DNA from: Nitrospira sp.
GTDB taxonomy: Bacteria > Nitrospirota > Nitrospiria > Nitrospirales > Nitrospiraceae
NCBI GenBank assembly: GCA_029194665.1
Contig: JARFXO010000006.1
Coordinates: 186,001-250,000, forward strand
Direction: 5' to 3'
DNA length: 64,000 bases
Shown here: positions 45,219 through 54,685 of the stretch, in pieces
How positions within the stretch are numbered: position 1 is the first letter of the stretch
Layout: every line of letters begins with the position of its first letter
Position numbers and translations under genes: made by a program
The notes under the pieces: generated by a model
Database searches by the model: none
The model's input: only the letters and a program-made list of their open reading frames with translations
Told to the model about the DNA's origin: nothing

Positions 45219-46643
45219 CTAGATCGGTCGCTGGAGCTCGCGCAGCTGGGTAGGCCACAATGACCCCGCAAGCATACCGATTCCCGCCATGGCGAACCCA
45301 ATGAGCTGTGGAGGCCAGACATCAGTCGGCTGGCTTACTAGCTCCAAGACCAGCCAGCTCGTGAGCCCGGCAACAATGGCCCACAGCGCACCTTGTGTCG
45401 TCGCCCGTTTCCAGTAAAGTCCGGCAAACAACGGGAAAAAGGCCGCTACCAGCGTTACTTTGTACGTGTTCACGACCAATTTATAAATCGTCGCGTCCGA
45501 CCACAACGCAAGAACCAATACCACCGAGGCAAATCCTACCAGGACCACGCGCATGAGTCGTAGAAATTCCGAATCATTCAAGTATGGACAGGTCGGCCTG
45601 ATGACGTTCTCGGTCAATGCAACGGACGGTGCGAGCAGAGTCGCACTGGAGCAACTCATCACCGCAGAAAGAACTGCTCCAAAGAAAATAACCTGGGCCA
45701 CGATCGGAGTATGTTGCAACACTAGGGTCGGCAAGACCAGCTGTGAATCCTGCTCCAACAACGCTCCGAACTTGGTGGGCTCAATCAACGTTGCGGCATA
45801 GGCGAGATACATCGGTATAAAACAGAAGGCAAAATAGAGCGCCGCGCCCAGCAACGAGCCCCGCACAGCTGTGGGCTCGTCCTTTGCCGATGTGATCCGC
45901 TGGAACACATCCTGTTGTGGGATGGAACCGAGCATCATGGTCATCCAGGCCCCGACGAACGGGACCCAAGCCGTCAGCGTGGCCGGTGGGAACAAGTCAA
46001 GTTTGCCCGCCTCGGCCGCATGGTTGACGACCATGCGCACACCGCCCGCCAGATCCCCGACGATCGATGCAATATACAAAAGTCCTCCCATGATCACGGA
46101 GATCTGAACAAAATCGAGGATCGCCACAGAGAACATGCCGCCGAACGTCGTATACGTCAGGACAATCGCTGCGCCGATCACGATCCCGACCGACTGGCTG
46201 ACACTCCCCTCCGTCACGACGCTGAATACCAAACCCAGCACTTTGAATTGGGCCGCGACCCAGCCCAGGTACGAGGCGACGATGCAGAGCGTGCACAACA
46301 CTTCTACGGTGCGGTTGTAGCGGTACCGATAGTAATCCCCCACCGTCAGCATGTTAAGTCGGTACAGGCGGGGAGCAAAAAAGAGCCCGGCGAGCACCAA
46401 ACACATGCTGGACCCGAAGGGATCAGCGACAACACCGCGCAAGCCCTCTTTGACGAATGTGGCTGAGATACCCAATACGGCTTCCGCGCCGAACCAGGTT
46501 GCAAACACAGTCGCCGTCACAACCGCTAACGGCAGGCTCCTGCCGGCAACGGCAAAGTCCTTTGAGTTCTGCACACGGGTCCCGGCGAAAAGTCCGATGC
46601 CGACGGAAAGAAGAAGATAGAGAATGACGAACCAGAAGACCAC
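45219..46643 (-). CDS. Sodium:solute symporter (SSS family)
   Basis: This 474-residue protein has about 13 membrane helices. The core reads ATWFGAEAVLGISATFVKEG, then YNRTVEVLCTLCIVASYLG, then SSATLLAPSVALTENVI, as in the SSS family (PutP, PanF and relatives). Members couple sodium flow to uptake of amino acids, sugars or vitamins; the substrate here cannot be told. It is followed downstream by the end of a convergent receiver gene. Confidence 0.88.
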   Translation of the reverse strand: MVFWFVILYLLLSVGIGLFAGTRVQNSKDFAVAGRSLPLAVVTATVFATWFGAEAVLGISATFVKEGLRGVVADPFGSSMCLVLAGLFFAPRLYRLNMLTVGDYYRYRYNRTVEVLCTLCIVASYLGWVAAQFKVLGLVFSVVTEGSVSQSVGIVIGAAIVLTYTTFGGMFSVAILDFVQISVIMGGLLYIASIVGDLAGGVRMVVNHAAEAGKLDLFPPATLTAWVPFVGAWMTMMLGSIPQQDVFQRITSAKDEPTAVRGSLLGAALYFAFCFIPMYLAYAATLIEPTKFGALLEQDSQLVLPTLVLQHTPIVAQVIFFGAVLSAVMSCSSATLLAPSVALTENVIRPTCPYLNDSEFLRLMRVVLVGFASVVLVLALWSDATIYKLVVNTYKVTLVAAFFPLFAGLYWKRATTQGALWAIVAGLTSWLVLELVSQPTDVWPPQLIGFAMAGIGMLAGSLWPTQLRELQRPI

Positions 46644-46685
46644 GCGCGCAGGATAAAGTGATCCGGACTTGCAATCAATCGATAT

Positions 46686-49031
46686 TCAAGAAATTGTCTC
46701 GCATAGAGGCGGATCATTCGAACATCGGGGTTGCGGCAGGAGTGAAAGTAATTCCTTCCTGAAAGACCCGGAGCCGGAAATCGAAGGGAGCCCGTTGATC
46801 TCGACCACCGTAGCCGAGCGACCGTGGGAACGGGAGTGCTGTTGGAGATCCCAATAACTTACCACTGTGACCTTCGAGCCATCACGGCGCTCGTGGATGA
46901 GCTGGCCTTCCCAGTGTCCCTTCACGCGAATCACTTCCTCAATTACCTCGAGCGGGATAGGGAAGACCGTCTTCAGTAGTTGATGGGAAGTCCTACCTAG
47001 TGCCTCTTGAGGTTCCCATCCATACAGCTTCTTGGCCCCTTCACTCCAGTATTGAATCGTACCGTCCGCATTACGCACAATCATCGCGCTGGTGGAGAGA
47101 ACATCGTCATCCCTCGGCATATCAGGTTTTACAGCCGGTGGTTCCGCAACCGTTCCCCTCAAGCGACTATAGGTTCTATCTGCCACGAGTACAGAGCCGG
47201 GCAAGGTTAAATGAATGGTATCCCAAAAATAAAATATTCCATCCCTTGCGACTGCGCACCTCTCTTCAGAGCAGAACAACTGTGAGATATCGAGAAAATC
47301 AAAACCAAACTTAGCCGTTTCTTCTTGGAGAATAGTATTGACTGCCGTCAAACCATTTGCCCCTACCTTCAGATCCCCCGGTGCCTTCATCGAAAAATTC
47401 TCAAGCTTATGAACGTACCGACGAATATCGACGGAGAGCGACGCTGCTTGTGAATAGACGACGACGCGATGTCCCTTTAATCTCTCATATAATTCCTTTA
47501 GTTCCATTCGGAATTCTTTCTCGCCAACCCTTTTATATTCGGTCAACCAATCACTCGAGACAATAATAGCGTCCACGCTATTGCTTGGAACATATTCACT
47601 CACAAACCAGTCGTAGAATTCATTACACCGCCGGCTATTTCCACTGCGTACTGCCTGACATACGCCTGCCGTCAACTGAACTATTGCGTTTTCACCGACC
47701 ATACTTAAAAGACCTGGATATAAATGAGCAGCGACACTGTCTCCATACAACACATATCGCTGAGAAAGCCCTGGCTCTTTCGAACTCGCTTGAACAAATG
47801 AACCTTCGGTCAGGTGACATTGATTCTGCAAAAGTGTTTCAAACGTCTGCCCTAAGCCAAAAAAACACGTCCTAAATCGATACAGTTTTTGCACATCCGA
47901 GGGTATTCCACTTTGAGAATCCGAATGGATGAGTTGCAAGCTGGCTGCGGAAACAGCGATGACCACCACGGAAGCAGACGCAAATCTCCACAGTACGTTT
48001 TTCGTAACGATATCGCCGCGACGAAACGGCGTCTCCACATACCGCCAGGTCAGATAGGCGAGCCCGAACGCCAGCACGACAAGACTCATCATCACGAGAT
48101 CATTGGGCTCCGTCAAACTTCGATGGCGAGCGTACGACAACAACGGCTGATGCCATAGATAGGCGCTATAGCTGACAAGGCCCATACCAACGAACACTCT
48201 ACTAACCAACAAGCGCCCGACCAATGTTCCGGGAAAAGCAAACACGATAATCAAAGCAGCGCCGACTGTCGGTATCAACGCTGAGAACCCTGGGAAAGGC
48301 GTCTCTTTACTAAAAGTCAGGCTCCCTAATGCGATCATCCCGAGCCCAACAAGGCTGAGTATTTGGTGGAGCACCGGAGGGAACTGGCCACGCTCCTTCC
48401 CTTCCAGGTAGAACGCGATGAGTGAACCCATCGCCAATTCCCATGCCCGAGTTGGCAGCAAAAAAAACGTCGCAGCCGGTTTCCTACTGATCGCATACTC
48501 GGCTAACGCAAGACTGAGGAGCGCCATGATCGTCAGCAACACTATGATTCTCTTTCGCCCCAACTGCCACGCAAACATCAGAACAAGAGGAAACAGGACG
48601 TAAAACTGCTCTTCTACCCCCAAACTCCATGTATGGAGCAGCGGCTTCAACTCCGTTGCTGTATCGAAGTAGTCACTTTGCCGCCAAAAGAAGATATTCG
48701 GTACAAATACCAAGCCAGCCATGACGCTTTTCGACAATTCCTTTGCATCGCTTGGCATGAGCCACAACCAAGCAAAAGGCAAACACGACGCCATGACCAA
48801 GTACAACGCGGGCAGAATACGCCGAGCCCGCCGCTCATAGAAATTGAGGATTGAAAACCGTCCGGCCTCAAGGTCCGCAAGAATAATCGTGGTAATCAAG
48901 TACCCGCTGATAACAAAGAAGATGTCCACGCCGACAAAGCCGCCGCTAAAAAGCTGGAACCCAGCGTGGAATAATATGACTGGAATGACGGCGATGGCTC
49001 GCAAGCCATCTATTTCAGGACGGTAATGCAT
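46686..49031 (-). CDS. OafA-type acyltransferase with SGNH and C-terminal PAS domain
   Basis: Residues 1-340 form the membrane acyltransferase-3 domain (RPEIDGLRAIAVIPVILFHAG, HTWSLGVEEQFYVLFPL) with about ten helices. A periplasmic SGNH domain follows, with GDS in LYGDSVAAHLYPG (about residue 430) and DxxH in WDTIHLTLPGS (about 605). Such enzymes O-acetylate surface polysaccharides. Uniquely, residues 640-745 look like a PAS domain (AMIVRNADGTIQYWSEGAKKL, ELKRRDGSKVTV-like end). A PAS domain attached to the periplasmic end is unexpected; the frame stays open without a break, so it is not an obvious annotation error. Confidence 0.83.
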   Translation of the reverse strand: MHYRPEIDGLRAIAVIPVILFHAGFQLFSGGFVGVDIFFVISGYLITTIILADLEAGRFSILNFYERRARRILPALYLVMASCLPFAWLWLMPSDAKELSKSVMAGLVFVPNIFFWRQSDYFDTATELKPLLHTWSLGVEEQFYVLFPLVLMFAWQLGRKRIIVLLTIMALLSLALAEYAISRKPAATFFLLPTRAWELAMGSLIAFYLEGKERGQFPPVLHQILSLVGLGMIALGSLTFSKETPFPGFSALIPTVGAALIIVFAFPGTLVGRLLVSRVFVGMGLVSYSAYLWHQPLLSYARHRSLTEPNDLVMMSLVVLAFGLAYLTWRYVETPFRRGDIVTKNVLWRFASASVVVIAVSAASLQLIHSDSQSGIPSDVQKLYRFRTCFFGLGQTFETLLQNQCHLTEGSFVQASSKEPGLSQRYVLYGDSVAAHLYPGLLSMVGENAIVQLTAGVCQAVRSGNSRRCNEFYDWFVSEYVPSNSVDAIIVSSDWLTEYKRVGEKEFRMELKELYERLKGHRVVVYSQAASLSVDIRRYVHKLENFSMKAPGDLKVGANGLTAVNTILQEETAKFGFDFLDISQLFCSEERCAVARDGIFYFWDTIHLTLPGSVLVADRTYSRLRGTVAEPPAVKPDMPRDDDVLSTSAMIVRNADGTIQYWSEGAKKLYGWEPQEALGRTSHQLLKTVFPIPLEVIEEVIRVKGHWEGQLIHERRDGSKVTVVSYWDLQQHSRSHGRSATVVEINGLPSISGSGSFRKELLSLLPQPRCSNDPPLCETIS

Positions 49032-49404
49032 TCACATGATCCTGTCGCTTGCCTGAACCGACTGCACGTGCTTACTCATAAGTTCGGAAAGTGGCCCGCT
49101 CTCGACGCTCTTACCGGAAACAGAAGGCACCACTTTCGTTATTTTCGCAGGTTGTTCCGAAATGACGTCAGATGTGGTACCCGAAACATACCCAATGAAA
49201 ATGACAAAGTCAAAGGAGTCGCCTCATGACATGCATGCGGAAACCATGTCGTACTTATTGATGCAGTGGACAGCGGATGCTGGCTTCAACCGCGGGAGAT
49301 GTACTGACTTGGGGGACGAATTAAGACCTATGCCGGACTGTACCTGACGTATTTCGGCTCACTGGCCCACGCGGTGCGATGCTTTGCCCTACCCCCTACG
49401 CAAC
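49032..49404. other. Spacer downstream of the PilZ-like gene
   Basis: Between the acyltransferase start and the PilZ-like gene no coding frame looks real. I see no repeat or RNA gene. Confidence 0.45.
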
Positions 49405-49842
49405 TTAGACTGCCCCGTATCGAGATGCTCCGAATACCAGACGGCATCCCACAAGAAAAAGCTTACCGTACGACTCAACCGGCAGTATTTTTGTCCACTG
49501 TACTTCATACAGGCTCAGGGAGTATTCCCATCGAGTCTCAGCAATATGGAGTTCCAATAGTTGTCGATTTTGAGGTCGGCCACCCATCATCACGAGGATT
49601 CCATGCTCACTCCTATTGATGCAGTACACCTCACCCTGCTCAATGGTCGCTTGCTCCCCATCGAGCGATTCGCATAGGCTATAGGCGCACACTTTTTGTT
49701 CGCTCACCCGCATCTCCCGCCGTCGCGAAGGAAATGAAGCCTCCGTGTCTTTACGAACGCCGACCACAGCGGCCTCACCGTTCAGATTCCCTCCTCGGCG
49801 CATAGGCGATTCGTGGATGACTTCCTTCATTCCAATGTTCAT
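49405..49842 (-). CDS. PilZ-like hypothetical protein
   Basis: The 145-residue protein has a basic N-terminal region (FPSRRREMRVSEQ) and then a beta-rich part: GEVYCINRSEHGILVMMG, LLELHIAETRWEY, VESYGKLFLVGCRLVFG. The order of strands and the INRSEHGIL motif resemble PilZ domains (c-di-GMP-binding), but the canonical RxxxR and D/NxSxxG are only partly met. From memory, proteins of this shape are common in Nitrospira. The first 20 residues could precede the true start. Confidence 0.6.
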   Translation of the reverse strand: MNIGMKEVIHESPMRRGGNLNGEAAVVGVRKDTEASFPSRRREMRVSEQKVCAYSLCESLDGEQATIEQGEVYCINRSEHGILVMMGGRPQNRQLLELHIAETRWEYSLSLYEVQWTKILPVESYGKLFLVGCRLVFGASRYGAV

Positions 49843-50232
49843 GATGCCTCCAAAAATAAACGACCCTCTGCAGTTCGGAGGAGCAATTGTTATACCTGAG
49901 CAGAAATTAATACGTATACTGATTGCTGAAGAACCCTCTTTAAATTCCTGGTTTAAAAACGTATCGAAACTACACAGCGAAGGGATCTGGATTCACCATT
50001 CCGGTGTATTGTGAAGATAGCCCGTTGATTCTACGTATAATTCAGTCATGAATGACAAAGCATACAGGCCAGGATGAGTGCCCTTCACCAGAATGTAGGG
50101 TCCCAGAGAGCGGTGAATGGAAAAGTCGGTCATGTCAGATGGTTTGGCCTAAATCCTGTGCGGGAATACAGCTGTCGAGGTTAGGTCAGCGAATTGCAGT
50201 CCGGATATTTGCCATTTCTTACCGGGGCTAAC
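49843..50232. other. Spacer between PilZ-like gene and dinB
   Basis: A short plus-strand open frame begins at 49841 and ends near 50014, but it has no ribosome site or recognisable family and is not called. The rest shows nothing. Confidence 0.4.
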
Positions 50233-51351
50233 TCAAGAATCAGCCAGCAACCCTGCAGGATTCACCTCACAGCTCAGCTTCTCCACCCGAAGGCCCAGCA
50301 AGCGGATGAGTTTTCGCTGCGGGTTTTCACGCTGATCGAGAAAAGGCAGCATCAGCCTCATGGCCTCCCGTCTCAATACTGCCCTCTCATCGGTCGCCAT
50401 GGTCAACGTATGGGCGCGTGACTTGGTCACAAAATCCGCAAAGCGAACGGTGAGCACGACGGTTCGAAAGGAATGAAATCCCTCGTGATGCATACGATCA
50501 CTCACGCCCCGAACAAGCCCATCGAGTTGAGTGAGCAGTGTATGACTGTCGAGGGTATCGGATTCGAACGTTTCCTGCTCCCCAATGGATTTTGGCTCCG
50601 AATATTCCTCGACCGGTGAGTCATCTCGTGCGCGAGCCTTCTCATAGAGATCCACGCCGCGTTTCCCCAAGAGAACTTCGAGTTGATGGAAGGTCAGCGC
50701 TCTGAGATCCGTGACAATCTTGATATTTTTTGCGTTCAGCATGCCTTCCGTTTTAGGTCCGATACCGGGGATGACCCGGATCGAGAGTGGAGCCAGAAAC
50801 GCCTCGGCCTTCTGCTCGCGGACGACCGTGAGTCCGTCAGGCTTCCGGTAGCCTGAAGCGATTTTGGCGATCAACTTATTCGGCCCAATCCCGATTGAGG
50901 CCGTCAGTCGTTCCTCCGAATGGATCTCCTCTTTCAGACGGCACCCGAGGCGTTGTGCTTCCTCATACGATCCGGTCCAACTCATGTCGCCGTACACTTC
51001 ATCTATACTGGCTTGTTCCACTCGAGGAATGAATCGTCGTACAATCCGCATCACTTTCTCCGAAACCCTTGCATACTTTTGCATGTCGACCGATACAAAG
51101 GTCACCGGCGGTTTCCCCATCCGGCGAGCAGCCTCAGACAAGCGCCAGGCAGTGGAGATCGGCGTCGCCGAGTGAATACCGTACGCACGAGCCAGATAGT
51201 TCGATGTGGCGGCGACCCCGCGGCCCTTCCCGCCCAGCGGGTCTGCGCCGACAACGAGGGGAACCCCTCGAAAAGATGGAGTATCGCGCTCTTCAATCGC
51301 CGCGAAGAACGCATCCATATCTAAGTGAGCGATAATCCTGAGCACTTTCAT
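50233..51351 (-). CDS. dinB: DNA polymerase IV (Y family)
   Basis: The 372-residue polymerase has the catalytic acidic residues in LDMDAFFAAIEE and ASIDEVYGD, the latter with Val-Tyr-Gly in place of the common Ala-Tyr-Leu. The steric region ATSNYLARAYGIHSA, helix-hairpin-helix VIPGIGPKTEGML and little-finger domain are complete. It copies past DNA damage with low fidelity. It is divergent from a small membrane protein gene. A LexA box was not identified upstream. Confidence 0.93.
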   Translation of the reverse strand: MKVLRIIAHLDMDAFFAAIEERDTPSFRGVPLVVGADPLGGKGRGVAATSNYLARAYGIHSATPISTAWRLSEAARRMGKPPVTFVSVDMQKYARVSEKVMRIVRRFIPRVEQASIDEVYGDMSWTGSYEEAQRLGCRLKEEIHSEERLTASIGIGPNKLIAKIASGYRKPDGLTVVREQKAEAFLAPLSIRVIPGIGPKTEGMLNAKNIKIVTDLRALTFHQLEVLLGKRGVDLYEKARARDDSPVEEYSEPKSIGEQETFESDTLDSHTLLTQLDGLVRGVSDRMHHEGFHSFRTVVLTVRFADFVTKSRAHTLTMATDERAVLRREAMRLMLPFLDQRENPQRKLIRLLGLRVEKLSCEVNPAGLLADS

Positions 51352-51538
51352 CCTATGGTACCTTGAGTACCGTCAAACGTCTGACGAAACTCACAGATCA
51401 GCAGATGCCCCATGGAGCGTTCCGTCGTTTTCGTCGTAGATTTTCATGGCAGAGGTGACGTACAATTGCCCCCCAGCTGAAAGATAAGACGGTTCAATTC
51501 CACGCAAGCAAAGGCCATCACTAGAAAGGAGACAATCC

Positions 51539-51727
51539 ATGGGCATGAGCTTCATCAATTGGGTTGGATTCGTTATGCTGTTGCTCGCGCTGCTTCTCAA
51601 TGAGGCATTCCTCGGAATAAACGCCTGGTACGACCTCCACATAGGGGCGATTCTTGCGGGTGTGGTGTGGCTGGTTGTTGCAGCCGCATTCTCGATGTGG
51701 CCAAACCCAAGAGATAAGAGTGCTTGA
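51539..51727 (+). CDS. Small membrane protein, two helices
   Basis: The 62-residue protein has hydrophobic segments INWVGFVMLLLALLLNEAFL and AILAGVVWLVVAAAF and a short charged tail. AAAGGAG lies before the ATG; a second ATG two codons in is possible. No family is recognised. Confidence 0.6.
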   Translation: MGMSFINWVGFVMLLLALLLNEAFLGINAWYDLHIGAILAGVVWLVVAAAFSMWPNPRDKSA

Positions 51728-51822
51728 TCGATAGCTTTCCCGCCTTGCAATGATAGAGTACGACCGTCAGGTGGCGTTCTCTGCGTCCTTCCGCCGTGAA
51801 TCTTGTTCAATTTTCGAAAAAA

Positions 51823-52419
51823 TTAAAGAAGCGCACCTTCACTGATTGCCCTTCCCGCCAAAAAACACTCATAGGTATGGTCATTCACCAGCCCGACTGC
51901 CTGCATATAGGCATAGATAATCGTACTGCCCACAAATCGGAAGTCTCGTTGTTTTAGGTCCTTCGATAGTGCATCACTTTCAGCCGTCGTGGCAGGAATT
52001 TCTTTCTGATTTTTCCACCGATTGATCTTCGCCTTGCCATCGACGAATCGCCAGACATAGCGGTCAAATGATCCAAACTCCTTCTGCACGGCCAGAAAGG
52101 CTTGCGCGTTTGTCACGGCCGCCTCGATCTTCAATCGATTGCGGATAATGCCCGCGTCTTTCAGCAGTGTAGTCTTTCCCTGAGGTGTAAACCGAGCAAC
52201 TTCGACTGGATCAAATCCGACAAAGGCTTTGCGATATCCTTCTCGACGCAGCAGAATCGTCTCCCATGTCAGACCAGCCTGAGCCCCTTCGAGCACAAGC
52301 ATCTCAAAATGTTTGCAATCGTCATGCACCGGCACACTCCATTCCTCATCATGGTAGCGAATGAGATGTGGCTTCACCCCGACCCAGCTACACCGAGTCT
52401 TTTCGTCTGATACGGTCAT
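51823..52419 (-). CDS. tag: DNA-3-methyladenine glycosylase I
   Basis: The 198-residue enzyme excises 3-methyladenine from DNA. Zinc ligands of the Tag fold are present: Cys in RCSWVG, His in YHDEEWSVP, and His/Cys in NDHTYECF. The motifs LEGAQAGLTWETIL and FVGSTIIYAYMQAVG match E. coli Tag. Length is normal. It stands alone between small genes of no linked function. Confidence 0.95.
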   Translation of the reverse strand: MTVSDEKTRCSWVGVKPHLIRYHDEEWSVPVHDDCKHFEMLVLEGAQAGLTWETILLRREGYRKAFVGFDPVEVARFTPQGKTTLLKDAGIIRNRLKIEAAVTNAQAFLAVQKEFGSFDRYVWRFVDGKAKINRWKNQKEIPATTAESDALSKDLKQRDFRFVGSTIIYAYMQAVGLVNDHTYECFLAGRAISEGALL

Positions 52420-52603
52420 CGTTTGCGTTTAGGGATCCCTTGAAGCAATGGACAGACTTACCGGCGGCAATTGTAGAAGCACCCAAACAAGATCGCAATG
52501 AGAGTTTCCACAAGAAAACCAGCGCAGCACATCAAGGATTGATCTCCTCCATATGAATCAACTACGATCCTTCTATACCCGCTCACCAGAGGAGGATTCC
52601 ACT

Positions 52604-52726
52604 ATGACGAGCATAGACATTGGAAAGGAAGTGGTAGTCCTCTGCCGACAGGTCAAGAATCAAGAGGCGATCGATCACTTCTACACACAGCATATCGAGA
52701 CCGTCGAGGCTCGCGCGATGCCTTGA
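52604..52726 (+). pseudogene. N-terminal remnant of an NTF2/SnoaL-like protein
   Basis: Behind GAGGAGG, an ATG opens a frame of 40 codons reading TSIDIGKEVVVLCRQ then KNQEAIDHFY then HIETVEARAMP and stopping. This matches the first helix-strand of small NTF2-like proteins (about 130 residues) that normally continue after ExxAMP. The rest is absent, so the gene is cut short. The ribosome site is kept. Confidence 0.6.
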
Positions 52727-52763
52727 TCCTTAACAACTCAACCCCCAACCACAGGAGGAAACC

Positions 52764-52970
52764 ATGGCAGACAAACAGTACAAACAGCTTGGATGTCTGG
52801 ACGTGCAACCGTCGGGCGGCTGCGGATTCCAGGTGCGGGCGGAGACGGAATCGGAACTGATGCAGTTGGTCGCCACCCACGCCAAGCAATGTCATAAGCT
52901 GGATTCGATGCCACCGGAAATGGCCGCCCAAGTGAAGGCCGCGATCAAGACCGTGCCCGTCACCGTCTGA
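52764..52970 (+). CDS. DUF1059-type small protein
   Basis: The 68-residue protein reads QYKQLGCLDVQPSGGCGF, RAETESELMQLV, THAKQCHKLDSM, with the two Cys near the start, one Cys/His late and the acidic middle of the DUF1059 group. AGGAGG lies seven bases before the ATG. Function unknown in the family. Confidence 0.72.
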   Translation: MADKQYKQLGCLDVQPSGGCGFQVRAETESELMQLVATHAKQCHKLDSMPPEMAAQVKAAIKTVPVTV

Positions 52971-52990
52971 GAGCGTTACTGATGATGAAG

Positions 52991-53037
52991 AGAGGGACTT
53001 CCCAACCTCCAAATCAGGCGGCGGGAAGTCCCTCTCG
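52991..53037. terminator. 14-bp perfect stem hairpin
   Basis: GAGAGGGACTTCCC and its exact complement enclose a 19-base loop, starting 20 bp after the DUF1059 stop. No T-run follows. It probably stabilises or ends the transcript. Confidence 0.55.
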
Positions 53038-53066
53038 ACATTCACCCGTTTGACCAAGGAGGACAT

Positions 53067-53501
53067 ATGAACTGGAGATCAGTATTCCCAATTGTCGTCC
53101 TGTTACTGCTGAGCACAAGCGGATGCAGCTACCTCTTTTATCCACATGCAAAGGAGTTTACCGAAAAGGCCAAGGGCGCAACAGGCGTCGAGACACTCAT
53201 CAACCTGACCAATATGGCGGAAGCCACGGCCAACGCCGCCAAGGGAGGCAAAGGAGCCGATCAACCCTTGGACGATCTGCACAACCAGTTTCATGCGATC
53301 GACAACAGCATCTGCTGCGTCGAGAAATCAGTCAAGGAACAGCCGGCCTACGCACTGGCCGTCACGCACAACAAAGAACTCAGGACGATTTTCAGGCGGC
53401 TATGGAAATTCAAGAACGATCAGCCTCAACGTGACCAACACCTAGACCTCTTTGTGTCCGAACTCCAAGAGATGCGCCAGACTCTGGAAACCCTGAGGTA
53501 A
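53067..53501 (+). CDS. Small helical lipoprotein
   Basis: The 144-residue protein has a signal and lipobox LSTSGC (Cys about 20). The rest is helical (AKEFTEKAKGATGVETLINL, LHNQFHAIDNSICCVEKSV, LFVSELQEMRQTLETL) with a Cys-Cys pair. No family is recognised. AAGGAGG lies before the ATG. The methyltransferase gene begins four bases after its stop, so they share a transcript. Confidence 0.65.
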   Translation: MNWRSVFPIVVLLLLSTSGCSYLFYPHAKEFTEKAKGATGVETLINLTNMAEATANAAKGGKGADQPLDDLHNQFHAIDNSICCVEKSVKEQPAYALAVTHNKELRTIFRRLWKFKNDQPQRDQHLDLFVSELQEMRQTLETLR

Positions 53502-53505
53502 CTTC

Positions 53506-54363
53506 ATGGCAGCGCCATCACCTGAGCAAGTCATCGATAGCCAACGACAAGACTGGAACCGCGTCGCAGGCGGCTGGGAGAAGTGGGATCGCTTCTTCGA
53601 TGAACAGATGGCATTCCTGAATCACCGACTCCTGGGCGACGCCAGGCTGCGCAGCGGTCTTCGCGTGTTGGATCTTGGATCAGGCACCGGCTATCCGGCA
53701 CTCCTCGCCGCTCAGACAGTTGGAGTAAATGGAAGCGTGGTGGGCATCGACCTCGCCGAACACATGCTCACCGTAGCCGAGAGAAAGGCCAAGCAATTGA
53801 GGTTTCAGAACGTGACGTTCAGAGTCGGCGATGCGACAACCCTCCCGTTCGAGTCCGCTTCCTTCGGCGCCGTCACCAGTCGCTTCTGTCTCATGTTTCT
53901 CCCAGAAATTCCCAAAGCTGCTGCAGAAATTGCGCGTGTCCTGAAGCCGGGAGGCTGGGTCGCGACAGCCGTCTGGTCCGCTCCGGAAAAGAACCCCTCG
54001 ATCGGCCTCTCAATGGCAGCCGTCAAGCAGGTCATCGACCTTCCGCCGACGGACCCGATGGCGCCAGGCATCTTCCGTCTCGCTCAGCCCGGCGAGCTGG
54101 CCGGCATGTTGGAGAGAGCCGGCCTCACAGACATCACGGACCAGGAATTTCTTGGGGAATGGTCCTACGGCTCAACCGATGAATATTATACGAGCCTGAT
54201 TGAAATCGCGGCCCCGGTCCAAAATCTCATGGCGACGCTGTCGGAAGCACAACGACAAGAGGTGAAACGTCTTATCATCCAAGCTGCTTCGCAGTTCCAG
54301 CGTGGGGCCCGCATCACGTTTCCGATTGCCGTGCGGATGGTCGCGGGACGCAAGCCCGGATGA
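53506..54363 (+). CDS. Class I SAM-dependent methyltransferase
   Basis: The 285-residue protein has SAM motif VLDLGSGTGYPALLAAQ near residue 48, VVGIDLAEHMLTVAE and FGAVTSRFCLMFLPE, typical of UbiE/Methyltransf_11 enzymes. The substrate is unknown. It begins four bases after the lipoprotein stop and is followed after three bases by a TfoX-like gene, so the three are likely one operon. Confidence 0.83.
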   Translation: MAAPSPEQVIDSQRQDWNRVAGGWEKWDRFFDEQMAFLNHRLLGDARLRSGLRVLDLGSGTGYPALLAAQTVGVNGSVVGIDLAEHMLTVAERKAKQLRFQNVTFRVGDATTLPFESASFGAVTSRFCLMFLPEIPKAAAEIARVLKPGGWVATAVWSAPEKNPSIGLSMAAVKQVIDLPPTDPMAPGIFRLAQPGELAGMLERAGLTDITDQEFLGEWSYGSTDEYYTSLIEIAAPVQNLMATLSEAQRQEVKRLIIQAASQFQRGARITFPIAVRMVAGRKPG

Positions 54364-54366
54364 GGC

Positions 54367-54678
54367 ATGCCGACGAAAAACGACGGCTTCAAAGACTTCA
54401 TTCTGGATCAGCTGGCGGAGCTGAACGGAGTGGCTGCACGCGCCATGTTCGGCGGGTACGGTCTCTATCAGCGAGTCAGGTTTTTCGGCATCATTCATAA
54501 GGGGCGCCTGTACTTCAAAGTTACGGTGGCCACAGTGCCTTCCTACAAGAAACAGGGCATGAAACCATTCCGCCCAAACGCTAAACAAACACTCAAATCC
54601 TTTTATGAGGTACCGATTGAGGTGATCGAAGATGCGGAAGTCTTGACTCATTGGGCGACGGCAGCAGTCAAGGGATGA
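54367..54678 (+). CDS. TfoX N-terminal-domain protein
   Basis: The 103-residue protein matches the TfoX/Sxy N-terminal domain: VAARAMFGGYGLYQ, FFGIIHKGRLYFKV, and FYEVPIEVIEDAEVLTHWA. Full-length TfoX regulates competence; the stand-alone N-domain is common and uncharacterised. It follows the methyltransferase by three bases and precedes the DUF488 gene by seven. Confidence 0.87.
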   Translation: MPTKNDGFKDFILDQLAELNGVAARAMFGGYGLYQRVRFFGIIHKGRLYFKVTVATVPSYKKQGMKPFRPNAKQTLKSFYEVPIEVIEDAEVLTHWATAAVKG

Positions 54679-54685
54679 TCAAACC

